Shown in pieces: positions 18,174-27,193 of a stretch of 64,000 bases of DNA. Position 1 is the first letter of the stretch. Every line of letters starts with the position of its first letter. The notes under the pieces were generated by a model. That model was not told the DNA's origin. It worked only from the letters and a program-made list of their open reading frames with translations, and made no database searches. Source of the DNA: Saprospiraceae bacterium (GTDB taxonomy: Bacteria; Bacteroidota; Bacteroidia; Chitinophagales; Saprospiraceae); NCBI GenBank assembly GCA_020628095.1, contig JAHDFP010000002.1:1-64000 (forward strand), given 5' to 3'. Both the position numbers and the translations under genes were made by a program.

Positions 18174-19577
18174 ATGGGTAGAAAGAAAAAGGAGTACCAA
18201 GATATACGTATTACCGATATAGGTGATAAAGGTCAGGCCATAGGAAGAGATGGTGATGGGGTTGTTTATTTTGTGCCTGATGCTGTGCCAGGGGATGTAG
18301 TAGATGTCCTTGTGCTGAGGAAGAAATCATCTTATCGCAAGGGCATAGTTACAAGATATAAGTCTTATTCTGAAGAGAGAACAAAACCTAAGTGTACGCA
18401 TTTTGGTCAATGCGGTGGCTGCAAATGGCAGCATCTGGATTATCAGTCTCAGATTAAGTACAAAGAGAAAAAAGTACTAGATGTATTTAGGCGTCTCGGA
18501 CATATAGAGATAAAAGAGCAAAGACCTATTATTCCATGCGCAAAAATATTTTACTATAGGAACAAGTTGGAGTATTCTTTCTCAACCAGGAGGTGGGTAA
18601 GCCAGGAAGAATTAGATACTCAGGAGGAGGTTGACTTTGGACAAGCCGTGGGTTTTTACAAAGCGGGTCATTTTGATAAAATCGTACCGATAACTAAATG
18701 CCACTTACAGGATGATCTTTCTAATCAGATAAGAAATTATATAGATCAGGAGGCGCGTAAGTTCGATTGGACATATTACAATATCAGAGAACATCATGGA
18801 TTACTCAGAAACCTTATTGTCAGGAATAGTCGGTTAGGAGAATGGATGGTAATCGTAGTATTTGGGGAGAACGTCGAGGAAAAAATAAGTGAAGTTATGG
18901 CTGCTGTCCATCAACGCTTTCCACAATTGGATTCTCTACAGTATGTAATCAACGAGAAGATGAACGACTCTATACATGACCAAGTTGTCTTAGCTTATAA
19001 TGGTAAGAATCATATCATCGAGCAACTAGGAGAGATAAAATATAAAATAGGACCTAAATCTTTTTTCCAGACTAATACACAGCAGGCTAAAGTACTTTAC
19101 GATCAGATTGTGGAACTCGCCCAGCTCAAAGGTGACGAAATCGTCTATGACCTCTACACGGGATTAGGTAGTATTGCTTTATATATAGCTAAGGGATGCT
19201 GTAAGGTCATCGGTATCGAAGAAATCCCAGAAGCCATAATGGATGCTAAAGAAAACATGGACCTCAATAAGATTGAGAACGCTTTTTTCGAAGTAGGGGA
19301 TGTGAAGGACCAGTTCAATACAGATATTATAAAAAAGTATGGACGGCCGGATGTCATTATTGTCGATCCCCCTAGACCTGGACTGCATGCTGATGTTGTC
19401 AATACGATACTAAAAGCGCAACCAGAAAAAATAATCTATGTAAGCTGCAATCCTTCTACACAAGCTCGTGATATAAATCTGATGCAAGAAGATTATACTG
19501 CAGAGATCATACAACCTGTGGACATGTTTCCGCATACACATCACATAGAGAATATTGCTCTGCTCAAAAAGAAGTAA
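18174..19577 (+). CDS. rlmD: 23S rRNA (uracil-C5)-methyltransferase RlmD/RumA type
   Basis: 467 aa. An N-terminal TRAM domain (~5-65) binds RNA, and a Cys-rich element (CTHFGQCGGCKW plus a later Cys) is suited to a [4Fe-4S] cluster. The C-terminal Rossmann methyltransferase has VYDLYTGLGSIALYIA, IVDPPRPGL and the catalytic-cysteine loop YVSCNPSTQARD. RlmD methylates U1939 of 23S rRNA with SAM; the related RlmCD specificity cannot be excluded from sequence alone. The start ATG at 18174 gives a normal TRAM N-terminus. Confidence 0.93.
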   Translation: MGRKKKEYQDIRITDIGDKGQAIGRDGDGVVYFVPDAVPGDVVDVLVLRKKSSYRKGIVTRYKSYSEERTKPKCTHFGQCGGCKWQHLDYQSQIKYKEKKVLDVFRRLGHIEIKEQRPIIPCAKIFYYRNKLEYSFSTRRWVSQEELDTQEEVDFGQAVGFYKAGHFDKIVPITKCHLQDDLSNQIRNYIDQEARKFDWTYYNIREHHGLLRNLIVRNSRLGEWMVIVVFGENVEEKISEVMAAVHQRFPQLDSLQYVINEKMNDSIHDQVVLAYNGKNHIIEQLGEIKYKIGPKSFFQTNTQQAKVLYDQIVELAQLKGDEIVYDLYTGLGSIALYIAKGCCKVIGIEEIPEAIMDAKENMDLNKIENAFFEVGDVKDQFNTDIIKKYGRPDVIIVDPPRPGLHADVVNTILKAQPEKIIYVSCNPSTQARDINLMQEDYTAEIIQPVDMFPHTHHIENIALLKKK

Positions 19578-19931
19578 ATGGAAGAAATCAAAGAAACCGA
19601 AAAGCTCTTCCTCATAGAGCAGCAGATCCAAAACTTTAAGCCTATACTGATGAAGGCATCGGAAGCGATGCTAGACCAAGATGTGAGTCAGTATCCCATC
19701 TTCGTTATGCATAAGCAAGTGATAGCTATAGGCCTGTCCCTTATTGAGAGGGGGACGCATAATTCCGATTGGTCGATTAATGTATCGAGTCTGGAAGAAT
19801 TTGTAAAAAAGAAACTGATCTACGATAGCAAGGCAGAAGAATTTAAAAAAACATACAAAGACCCTAAAAAAAACCTGTGCTTATTCGTGTTGAGTGATCT
19901 GGGCGCTCAGTTTTTATTTCTCAAAAAATAA
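19578..19931 (+). CDS. Small conserved protein downstream of rlmD
   Basis: 117 aa, soluble and mixed alpha/beta, with no recognised domain. Its ATG immediately follows the rlmD TAA, so the two are cotranscribed. Codon use resembles the neighbours, and the protein ends in a hydrophobic beta segment (LCLFVLSDLGAQFLFLKK). The tight spacing supports a real gene; the function is unknown. Confidence 0.75.
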   Translation: MEEIKETEKLFLIEQQIQNFKPILMKASEAMLDQDVSQYPIFVMHKQVIAIGLSLIERGTHNSDWSINVSSLEEFVKKKLIYDSKAEEFKKTYKDPKKNLCLFVLSDLGAQFLFLKK

Positions 19932-19949
19932 AACTTGATTTCTGTGGTA

Positions 19950-21116
19950 CTAAAAAGCCACAAAGGAAATAGCAAAAATAATACAGCAGCAAAGTAGTAT
20001 TATAAAAAAGTATGACCATATAGAAATTGACATTTTGAAAAGTGTCTTGATCCTAGATTGCTTATAAAAAAGTCTCATACCCTTATACATATAAAAAGTA
20101 CCAACGAATAGGACTAATAACTGCCAGAGACTACCTGCATTAAATACATTTTCTAGAATGAGTCCTATAATACATAAGATCATGATGCGCGTATGACCGT
20201 AGAGCTGAAAAATAAAATGCTCTGCAAAAAGAAAATTATGTCTGATGTATAACAACTTATAGAGTAGTGCCATGAATAAGATAACCGCTATAGTCGCCCA
20301 AGTACCATTACCTATCAAAAACTTAAGCGAGGAGCTGGGGTTATGAAACATCTTTTGCACTTGTGTAACCATAAGCTCTCTTCGCCATTCTCCTTTGCCA
20401 TATTTTTCGACAAGTTCCTCTCTGCTGAGGCTGAAAAAGTCGGAAGTTTTTATGCCTGCTAGAAAGAATCCATCCTCTAGTATTTCGTCGCTGGTTTCGA
20501 AAGTACTCTTATCTGGATCAGTGGATATGATAAATTCCGACCCTATTGAGTCTAATAATTGAGCTCTGACAAGACTGTCCTTAAGGTCGATAATTTCATC
20601 TTTGCTGAGTTCAGCATTGGAAGTAAGACTGTCCGACAGTATTTTTTTGTATTTAGCATTGAGTTTTTCCTTGAGGTCGAATACAGAAACCCTTAGCTTA
20701 TACAAGGTGTCAGCAGGTATTTCGCTAGTGTGAGTAAGGCTATCAAATTTTGATAAAAGTTCTTGTTTCCAAAACTTCTTTTCCAGTTCTTGTTTTATAT
20801 AATCTGCTTTACTTATTCCTTGATTCATAAATAGAATAAGTAATGCAAAACATGCAAACAAGGTCACTATAAAAATCCGAAGCGGATTATAGTATCTGAC
20901 TCTCTTACCTTGTATATAGCATAAGGTGAGATGTGCGGGCTTCCATATATCTTTGAGTGTTTGCCATATCTTGTTATCTATATTGAAGAGGTTAGAAAAG
21001 AAGTCCCTTATAATATTCCAAAAACTTAATATTCTGATGTTGGTTTTCTGGCCACATTGATAACAATATTTGGCATCATGCTGAAAATGCTGACCACAAT
21101 TAAGACAGGAATCCAT
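19950..21116 (-). CDS. DUF3667 family membrane protein with zinc ribbon
   Basis: 388 aa. An N-terminal zinc ribbon (Cys 4/7 and 18/21 in CLNC and CYQC) is followed by the family hallmark of a short amphipathic region and KRVRYYNPLRIFIV at ~68-81, then a first transmembrane helix. A long soluble loop (~100-250) and several C-terminal transmembrane helices follow. DUF3667 is frequent in Bacteroidota and its function is unknown. It is convergent with the rlmD operon, 18 bases apart. Confidence 0.88.
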   Translation of the reverse strand: MDSCLNCGQHFQHDAKYCYQCGQKTNIRILSFWNIIRDFFSNLFNIDNKIWQTLKDIWKPAHLTLCYIQGKRVRYYNPLRIFIVTLFACFALLILFMNQGISKADYIKQELEKKFWKQELLSKFDSLTHTSEIPADTLYKLRVSVFDLKEKLNAKYKKILSDSLTSNAELSKDEIIDLKDSLVRAQLLDSIGSEFIISTDPDKSTFETSDEILEDGFFLAGIKTSDFFSLSREELVEKYGKGEWRRELMVTQVQKMFHNPSSSLKFLIGNGTWATIAVILFMALLYKLLYIRHNFLFAEHFIFQLYGHTRIMILCIIGLILENVFNAGSLWQLLVLFVGTFYMYKGMRLFYKQSRIKTLFKMSISIWSYFFIILLCCCIIFAISFVAF

Positions 21117-21172
21117 AATTAGATCTAAGATCGCAAGATATAATCAGACTTGTGTTTTAGTCCACTAAAAAA

Positions 21173-22078
21173 TTAGGCTGGGACACTTTCCTTCTCTACA
21201 TAGATCATCTCAGAGTATGGTACGATTGTGTCATACCCTTTGTCAGAGAAGTAGGTTCGGACGGATTCTTTATTATCCGAGGACGCCGCGAGAATAAAAT
21301 CTCCCCCCCATGCACCTAAGGACTTGATGCCTCCATTGAAATCTTTAAATTCTTTATCTCTTATAGATGTCAAGGGTAGATGCTCGCAGATGGCTTTCTC
21401 GTGCTGATTGATATGTTCGCAAAAACTTTTAAGACTCTTGCAGTCCAATATCTTTTTGGTAATATCAGAAAGTTTTTTTGTCAAGGTCTTTCTTTGCTTG
21501 ACGTTTTTGAAATAGTAGCTGATACTATCCGCAGTGGATTGTTTTTTGTTAAGATGGACAAAAAATAACTGATCCTTGAATGATGGATCAAACTCTACTG
21601 GTGTATAACTTATCTCATCATCGACGACCTGATAGGTGATCGGTGTATCTGACCCGGCGCAAGCCACATCATAACCTGATCCATCCGATATCTTAAAATG
21701 TAACATCAGTGGATTTATGTCGGCCCATTCTGCTACCAAGTATGTTAAGGTAGAACTGGAGCCGAGCCCCCAATCTCTGTCAAATTCTAGATACGTCTTG
21801 ACATCGAATCCATTCCACTTGCTGAGAAACTCAGAATTGAGCCTAACGGCTCCCTTTAGTAGTTTCTGTAGTTTATCCGCTTTTTCTTGATCGGTGGTTT
21901 TGACTGCTGAGAAGTCCATCAGCGATATCTGTGCAGAAAACCACTCTTCTCCTTTCAGATCATAAGACTTCCAGTATATATCAGATTTTCTGGTTTGCTT
22001 AGTAGTCATAGATTGACCATGGCAAGTCGGAATAGCCAAAGCTAAGGCTCCGTCTAACACCCCATATTCTCCAGTCAA
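21173..22078 (-). CDS. GYDIA-type GHMP kinase (probable mevalonate-pathway kinase)
   Basis: 301 residues from the first TTG, but the real protein is longer. The family N-terminus FYGHGKLLLTGEYG continues upstream in frame to ~22123, with no ATG/GTG/TTG before the stop at 22181-22183; ATC at 22121-22123 would give a normal-length N-terminus. GHMP motifs are DWGLGSSSTLTYLVAEW near 133-149 (counted from TTG), GYDVACAGSDTPI near 164, and a C-terminal SLGAWGGDFILAAS segment. It lies beside HMG-CoA reductase and IPP isomerase, so phosphorylation of mevalonate or phosphomevalonate is likely; the exact substrate is not readable. Confidence 0.85.
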   Translation of the reverse strand: MTGEYGVLDGALALAIPTCHGQSMTTKQTRKSDIYWKSYDLKGEEWFSAQISLMDFSAVKTTDQEKADKLQKLLKGAVRLNSEFLSKWNGFDVKTYLEFDRDWGLGSSSTLTYLVAEWADINPLMLHFKISDGSGYDVACAGSDTPITYQVVDDEISYTPVEFDPSFKDQLFFVHLNKKQSTADSISYYFKNVKQRKTLTKKLSDITKKILDCKSLKSFCEHINQHEKAICEHLPLTSIRDKEFKDFNGGIKSLGAWGGDFILAASSDNKESVRTYFSDKGYDTIVPYSEMIYVEKESVPA

Positions 22079-22161
22079 AAGAAGTTTTCCGTGCCCGTAG
22101 AAATTTCCGATGATTGTTTTGATTGCGTTTTTTAAAAAGAAATACGGTTTCGGATAAGGAA

Positions 22162-22169
22162 CGAAAATA
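22162..22169 (-). promoter_or_regulatory. Candidate -7 box for the GHMP kinase gene
   Basis: TATTTTCG on the minus strand, one mismatch from TAnnTTTG. It would give a leader of about 30 bases ending in an A-rich stretch just before the ATC at 22123, which supports translation starting upstream of the TTG at 22078. Confidence 0.35.
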
Positions 22170-22234
22170 GATAAGTTACACTATATATAATAGCAATAGT
22201 GCTAAAATTAACCTTTGGAGTTATTTCGTTCTTT

Positions 22235-23563
22235 TTACCCCATTCTTAATTTTTCAAGAAATTGCTTCACTGCACTGAAAGAAACGATCTCCTCGGCAAA
22301 GTGCTCCAGGGCGGCCATCTCTTCATCTTTAGAGGCTTTGAGCTGGTTGAGGATGTTTTGTAGGTGCATTTTCATGTGGCCTTGCTGTATACCCGTTGTT
22401 ACTAATGACCTTAGAGCTGAGAAATTTTGAGCTAAACCGGCTGCGGCAATAATGCACATGAGCTCTTTGGCATTAGGATTATCCAGCATTTCTAGTGATC
22501 GCTTGGCTATGGGGTGTAATGAGGTGAGCCCGCCTACCGTACCTACAGCCAATGGCAGATCTAACCAAAACCTGAACTGCCCATCATCTATCGTACAATG
22601 ACTCAGGCTAGCATACTGTCCGTTTCTGCCAGCATAGGTATGTCCACAGGACTCTATAGCTCTGAAATCATTACCCGTCGCTATGACCACCGCATCGACA
22701 CCATTATATATGCCCTTATTATGAGTGGTGGCTCTGTAAGGGTCTATCTCCGCTATACGCACGGCTTTATGAAAGCGAAAGGCAAATTCTTCTGCCGTCA
22801 TTCCATTCTGAAATTTGCCTAAATCCTCAATAGGGCATTCTACAGAAGCTCTGACGATACATTCGGGTGTATAATTAGACAAGATGCTCATGATAACATT
22901 GACATCCTTCTCTTTGCCTAAGAATTTGTCAGAATTAGCAAAGTAGTTTTGAAGGGACTTAGAAAATTGTTCCAGACAGGTATTGATAAAATTAGCCCCC
23001 ATCGAGTCACAGGTCTCAAAAGAAGCCATAAGTTGGAATAAGCCCTCTTCTTGCTCAGTGAGGTTAATAAGCTCTATGTCTAATATACCACCACCACGTT
23101 TGACCATACTTTCGGTATAGACAAAGCATTCTTTGATAAGTGTTTTTTTTATATCCTCGAAGTAATAATTGAGTTTGGCTAGATCGCCGTACCATAAGAA
23201 GTGGACTTGCCCTAGCTTGATGGTCGATTTGATTTCTGTCTTAAAACCACCTCTTGTCATCCAGAATTTAGCGGCGGCAGAAGCGGCGGCAACCACTGAG
23301 CTTTCTTCGATGACCATGGGAATACAATAGGGCTTGGCATTGATGACAAAGTTAGGCGCAACACCGAAAGGCATCGGAAAATTACTAATCGTATTCTCGC
23401 TAAAGTTGTCCAGGATTTTTTGCTGTTCTTCGTTACTGTGCCAGTAGGATTGCAGCTCCCGCATGACCTTATCTGGCTCTTTAAAGAAGTTTTCGACTAT
23501 CCATTTGATCTTACCTCTTTTGGAGAGTTTAGAGAATCCTGTTATGGTTTTTTTCTTATTCAT
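22235..23563 (-). CDS. mvaA: HMG-CoA reductase, class II type
   Basis: 442 aa, normal length for bacterial class II HMG-CoA reductase (class I has an extra membrane domain, absent here). The enzyme converts HMG-CoA to mevalonate, or the reverse in degraders. Motifs are ENTISNFPMPFGVAPNF, EESSVVAAASAAAKFW, RATTHNKGIYNGVDAVVIAT and the late LAVGTVGGLTSLHP. Physical linkage to a GHMP kinase and IPP isomerase indicates the biosynthetic direction. Seventeen bases separate it from the upstream isomerase gene. Confidence 0.95.
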   Translation of the reverse strand: MNKKKTITGFSKLSKRGKIKWIVENFFKEPDKVMRELQSYWHSNEEQQKILDNFSENTISNFPMPFGVAPNFVINAKPYCIPMVIEESSVVAAASAAAKFWMTRGGFKTEIKSTIKLGQVHFLWYGDLAKLNYYFEDIKKTLIKECFVYTESMVKRGGGILDIELINLTEQEEGLFQLMASFETCDSMGANFINTCLEQFSKSLQNYFANSDKFLGKEKDVNVIMSILSNYTPECIVRASVECPIEDLGKFQNGMTAEEFAFRFHKAVRIAEIDPYRATTHNKGIYNGVDAVVIATGNDFRAIESCGHTYAGRNGQYASLSHCTIDDGQFRFWLDLPLAVGTVGGLTSLHPIAKRSLEMLDNPNAKELMCIIAAAGLAQNFSALRSLVTTGIQQGHMKMHLQNILNQLKASKDEEMAALEHFAEEIVSFSAVKQFLEKLRMG

Positions 23564-23579
23564 TCTGGTACCCTCTCTT

Positions 23580-24644
23580 CTACGATTTGATTTTCAAAAA
23601 AGCATGAGCCATTTTCAATCCTTCTATCTGGTATTTGGCATAAGAGGATAATGACGGATAATCTGTGGCATATCGCAAGAATCCCGAAGCCTGCGCATAG
23701 AGAGAAGGTAATTGGCATAATTGCATCAGATAATAACCATCCAAAAAGTCTTTGACCCCTCCAGATATAATGATTTGCTTGGTTTTAATCATGGATTTGT
23801 CCTTTTGGCAATAATCGTTGATAATGCCTATCATCTCTTCGCAGCTATGCCCCAGTCTCGTTACATTTTTATAACATTGGTGTCTGGTCTCGTCCGTTCT
23901 TAGCAGTTCTAACATAGAAAAATTAGTACCTCCAAATCCAGCCAAATCCAGTGCCTCTAAAGGCAAATCAAGAAGAGCTATAAGGCTTTCTTTGCCGAAT
24001 CCCTGTCCTACTTCTTTGACAATGATGGGATAGTCGGCATGATCTAGCAAGGTTTTTATGGTATCAATGGCTGGTTTTTGGATATAATCGCCTTCTGGTT
24101 GCAGCCATTCTTGCAGGGGATTGACATGAATTATGAGACCATCTGCGTCCAATTTTTTTATAAGTTGGGTTATTCTGTCAGTCTCTTTGTTTTCTATTAG
24201 TTCTTCTATTTGTGCAATACCCAGATTGATGAGTAAAGGTTGGTCTTGTATGTATTGTCGGATATTAAACTCTTCTAATCGTTTGTCTTCATATAATAAT
24301 TGTCTGCAAGACCCCAGCCCCATACCTAATTTGTACTCAGCGCATACTTTAGCGAGATTTTCATTGATAATGGATGCCTTTTCTGTGCCTCCTGTCATAC
24401 TGGAGACCCAGATGGGATAATCCATTGTGCGACCGACAATGTTAAGAGCAAGTTTTTGTTTAGTATCGGGGTGTGGAGATAATATGGGCTCGTAGTAAAA
24501 TCTATTATCTCTATGACCATCAGTGACTTCTGATCGGAATGCCAGATCTATATGATCTTCCTTACGACTGGAAGCGGCTCCGTCTTCTTCTACACGTAGT
24601 TTTTCTTTGGTTGTATTTTCCAATCTTAGGATATAATTAAGCAA
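23580..24644 (-). CDS. fni: Type 2 isopentenyl-diphosphate delta-isomerase
   Basis: 354 aa from the outermost TTG. This FMN- and NADPH-dependent isomerase interconverts IPP and DMAPP. Signatures are SRKEDHIDLAF at the N-terminus, WVSSMTGGTEKA, GLGSCRQLL, a QPLLINLGIAQ strand, KEVGQGFGKESL and LDLAGFGGTNF. Both candidate starts are TTG: 24644 lies on the tail of a TTTATTTG -7-like box, while 24623 (7 codons in) avoids it; I give the outer limit. It is the first gene of the fni-mvaA unit and diverges from the TPR gene at 24735. Confidence 0.93.
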   Translation of the reverse strand: MLNYILRLENTTKEKLRVEEDGAASSRKEDHIDLAFRSEVTDGHRDNRFYYEPILSPHPDTKQKLALNIVGRTMDYPIWVSSMTGGTEKASIINENLAKVCAEYKLGMGLGSCRQLLYEDKRLEEFNIRQYIQDQPLLINLGIAQIEELIENKETDRITQLIKKLDADGLIIHVNPLQEWLQPEGDYIQKPAIDTIKTLLDHADYPIIVKEVGQGFGKESLIALLDLPLEALDLAGFGGTNFSMLELLRTDETRHQCYKNVTRLGHSCEEMIGIINDYCQKDKSMIKTKQIIISGGVKDFLDGYYLMQLCQLPSLYAQASGFLRYATDYPSLSSYAKYQIEGLKMAHAFLKIKS

Positions 24645-24666
24645 ATAAAAATACTAAAAGCACTGA

Positions 24667-24703
24667 AACCTTGCGTTCTAAACACATATTTGGCGCAAAG
24701 GTT
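24667..24703. promoter_or_regulatory. Inverted repeat around divergent promoter boxes
   Basis: AACCTTGCG at 24667-24675 and CGCAAAGGTT at 24694-24703 pair with one bulged base. Between them on the plus strand is CATATTTGG, close to TAnnTTTG and directed at the TPR gene. The right arm read on the minus strand is AACCTTTGCG, close to the common TAccTTTGC form and directed at fni. The dyad could be a shared operator or two facing -7 regions. Confidence 0.35.
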
Positions 24704-24734
24704 GCCCTACATATTATCTAAAATAGTATTGTCT

Positions 24735-25853
24735 ATGAGAATCACAATTCTGGTATTTTTTTTAGCATCTCAATTATTATCTGCCCAAGAAGCTGAAGCT
24801 GTCAAGCTATATAACCAAGCGATAAGCAAGGCCAAGGCTAAAGACCATGATGCAGCTCAGAAATTGTACTCTGATGCTATTGCCATAGATCCTTTGTACC
24901 CCTCTGCATATTATGGTCGTGCCACCTCTTATATGAGCCAAAAGAAATACAAAGAGGCTATTTCTGATTTTGGAAAAACACTCAAGCTACAGCCAGAACA
25001 CGCCAAGGCAAACTATTATAAAGGATACTGTGAGATGCAATCCAAAAACTCTAAAGAAGCCTTATTGAGTTTTTCACGAGCTATAAAACAAGATCCAAGT
25101 CTGACTAAAGCCTATTATTACCGTGCTTACATCCAGATGAAGGCCAAGGACTATGAACGTGCAGCCAGAGACTTTGAGCAAACTATAACTAAAGACCCCG
25201 ATAATGCCAAGGCCTACTATAATCTGGGTATCTGTTATAAAAAGCTAGAACAAAAAGAAAAGGCACAGACGGCCTACTCCAATGCTATAGAGATCAATCC
25301 CAAATATGTTCCTGCTCTGTATGAGCGACTCAAGCATGCTTTTAGCCTCAAGGATTATACAAATACTATTGCGGATGCCACGTCTATATTGGCCATAGAA
25401 GCTGATAATACTGATGCTATGAATTATCGCGCGATGAGTTATCTCAAATCTGAAGATTACCCTAATGCCCAAAAGGACTTTGCACAATTAGTCACACTAG
25501 ATCCTACAAACGAAAAAGCCTGGATCAATAAGGGCGTCGTCAGTATAAAGTCAAAAGATTACAATACAGCAGTGAGTGATTATACGGCACTTATAGAATT
25601 AGACCCAGATAATCAGGCTTACTACAAAAATAGATCGGCGTCTTATATGCAGATAGAAGAATGGGAGGGTGCGCGTGGTGATCTGAGCAAGCTTATATCG
25701 TTCAATAGCCAAAATGCAGATGCCTTCTATAATAGGTCCAATGTCCATCTGCAACTGAAAAATAATGACATGGCTTGCAAGGATATGACACGTGCAGCGC
25801 AGCTAGGATTCAAGAAGGCCTTAGAGTATGTGGCTGGAATTTGTAGTCAATAA
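24735..25853 (+). CDS. Secreted TPR-repeat protein
   Basis: 372 aa from the ATG at 24735, chosen because it directly begins a clean signal peptide (MRITILVFFLASQLLSAQ). A TTG 45 bases upstream would put 15 polar residues before it. The mature protein is about ten TPR repeats end to end (for example YPSAYYGRATSYMSQKKYK, HAKANYYKGYCEMQSKN, NAKAYYNLGICYKKLEQ), so it is likely a periplasmic scaffold. It has an AT-rich leader with a CATATTTG box and no operon partner. Confidence 0.85.
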   Translation: MRITILVFFLASQLLSAQEAEAVKLYNQAISKAKAKDHDAAQKLYSDAIAIDPLYPSAYYGRATSYMSQKKYKEAISDFGKTLKLQPEHAKANYYKGYCEMQSKNSKEALLSFSRAIKQDPSLTKAYYYRAYIQMKAKDYERAARDFEQTITKDPDNAKAYYNLGICYKKLEQKEKAQTAYSNAIEINPKYVPALYERLKHAFSLKDYTNTIADATSILAIEADNTDAMNYRAMSYLKSEDYPNAQKDFAQLVTLDPTNEKAWINKGVVSIKSKDYNTAVSDYTALIELDPDNQAYYKNRSASYMQIEEWEGARGDLSKLISFNSQNADAFYNRSNVHLQLKNNDMACKDMTRAAQLGFKKALEYVAGICSQ

Positions 25854-25912
25854 TTCTTCCTATAAATATTCAGTAGGGTAGATAGCTAATCCTACTTAGC
25901 TAATTAAAGGCT

Positions 25913-25920
25913 TACCTTCG
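25913..25920 (+). promoter_or_regulatory. -7-like box very close to the flavoprotein start
   Basis: TACCTTCG, one mismatch from TAnnTTTG, ends only 8 bases before the ATG at 25929. If it is used, the transcript would have almost no leader. Confidence 0.35.
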
Positions 25921-25928
25921 TGGTGTAT

Positions 25929-27143
25929 ATGAAAGTTGCCGTCATAGGTGGAGGGGCTGCAGGTTTTTTTTCTGCAATTTGCGTCAAAGAAAATTATCCT
26001 GATGCGGACGTCACTATATTCGAAAAGTCAAACAAACTTCTTTCCAAAGTAAAAATATCGGGAGGTGGCAGATGTAATGTCACTAATGGTTGCACGTCCA
26101 TTTCTGCACTCAGCAAGGCTTACCCAAGAGGTGGTAAAAAATTAAAGAAAGCATTTAAAGAATTTAATACCGTCCATACGATGAGATGGTTTGAGTCGAG
26201 AGGTGTGCCTCTGATGACTCAGGATGATGGATGCGTCTTTCCAGTGTCACAAGACTCCCAGAGTATTATAGATTGTTTTCTCTCACATGCGGAGAAGTAT
26301 AATATTAAGATACTGAAAAGAACGCCTGTTGTAGGAATAAAAAATCTAAATGATCGTATCGAGTTGGAGCTCGGAAAAGATTCTGGGGTGAAGATGATTT
26401 TTGATAAGGTCATAGTGGCTACTGGCGGATCGCCTAAGTTATCTGGTATAGATTGGTTGCAGAGGATGGGTCATAAGATAGAGACTCCAGTACCATCTTT
26501 ATTCACATTCAATATGCCAGATGAAAATGTCACAGAACTGATGGGCGTCGTTGTCGAAGAAACGATAACAGAGATACAAAGCACTAAATATATATCTGAT
26601 GGTCCATTACTGATTACACATTGGGGGATGAGCGGCCCGTCGATATTAAAACTTTCTGCTTTTGCGGCAAGAGACCTGCATGATATGGATTATACATTCA
26701 AAGTGCGAGTCAATTGGATCAATGAAAAAAATAACAATGTCATACTGGAGAAATTAGAGTCATTTAAAAAATCACATCCTAAGAAAAAAATATCCAATCT
26801 AAAACCTTCCGTCATACCTAATCGCTTATGGACTTATCTGCTCCATAAAAAAGAAATCGATCCAGAGAAACTATGGGAAGATGCTGGTAAGAAGGTCATG
26901 AATAAGCTGGTTACTGTCCTGAGTAATGACGTCTATGATGTCAAAGGGAAAACGACTTTTAAGGAAGAGTTTGTTACCTGTGGTGGTGTGAGCTTAGATA
27001 GTATCGATTTTAATACCATGGAGAGCAGAGTCTGCAAGAATCTGTACTTTGCAGGAGAGGTGCTGGACATAGATGCCATTACTGGAGGCTATAATTTCCA
27101 GGGGGCTTGGACAACGGCGTATATTGCGGGTAGGTTACAATAG
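25929..27143 (+). CDS. HI0933/YhiN (BaiN-like) FAD-dependent oxidoreductase
   Basis: 404 aa. The N-terminal dinucleotide-binding motif is VIGGGAAGFFSAI, followed by FEKSNKLLSKVKISGGGRCN, the hallmark of the HI0933 family. A central ATGGSPKLSG segment and a C-terminal FAGEVLDIDAITGGYNFQ (FAD binding) are present. Members are flavoproteins of largely unknown substrate; BaiN reduces bile-acid intermediates in gut bacteria but is not a model here. ATG 25929 is chosen over a GTG nine bases earlier because it places the first strand of the FAD fold correctly. Confidence 0.92.
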   Translation: MKVAVIGGGAAGFFSAICVKENYPDADVTIFEKSNKLLSKVKISGGGRCNVTNGCTSISALSKAYPRGGKKLKKAFKEFNTVHTMRWFESRGVPLMTQDDGCVFPVSQDSQSIIDCFLSHAEKYNIKILKRTPVVGIKNLNDRIELELGKDSGVKMIFDKVIVATGGSPKLSGIDWLQRMGHKIETPVPSLFTFNMPDENVTELMGVVVEETITEIQSTKYISDGPLLITHWGMSGPSILKLSAFAARDLHDMDYTFKVRVNWINEKNNNVILEKLESFKKSHPKKKISNLKPSVIPNRLWTYLLHKKEIDPEKLWEDAGKKVMNKLVTVLSNDVYDVKGKTTFKEEFVTCGGVSLDSIDFNTMESRVCKNLYFAGEVLDIDAITGGYNFQGAWTTAYIAGRLQ

Positions 27144-27193
27144 GATTAGTTACAACCATTCAGACAAAAGATTGGGATTGTCAGAATATTTTT

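Noticed and set aside
19943-19962. TGTGG/CCACA hairpin between the rlmD operon and DUF3667 gene
   Set aside because: The 5-bp stem overlaps the DUF3667 stop codon region and lacks a T tract.
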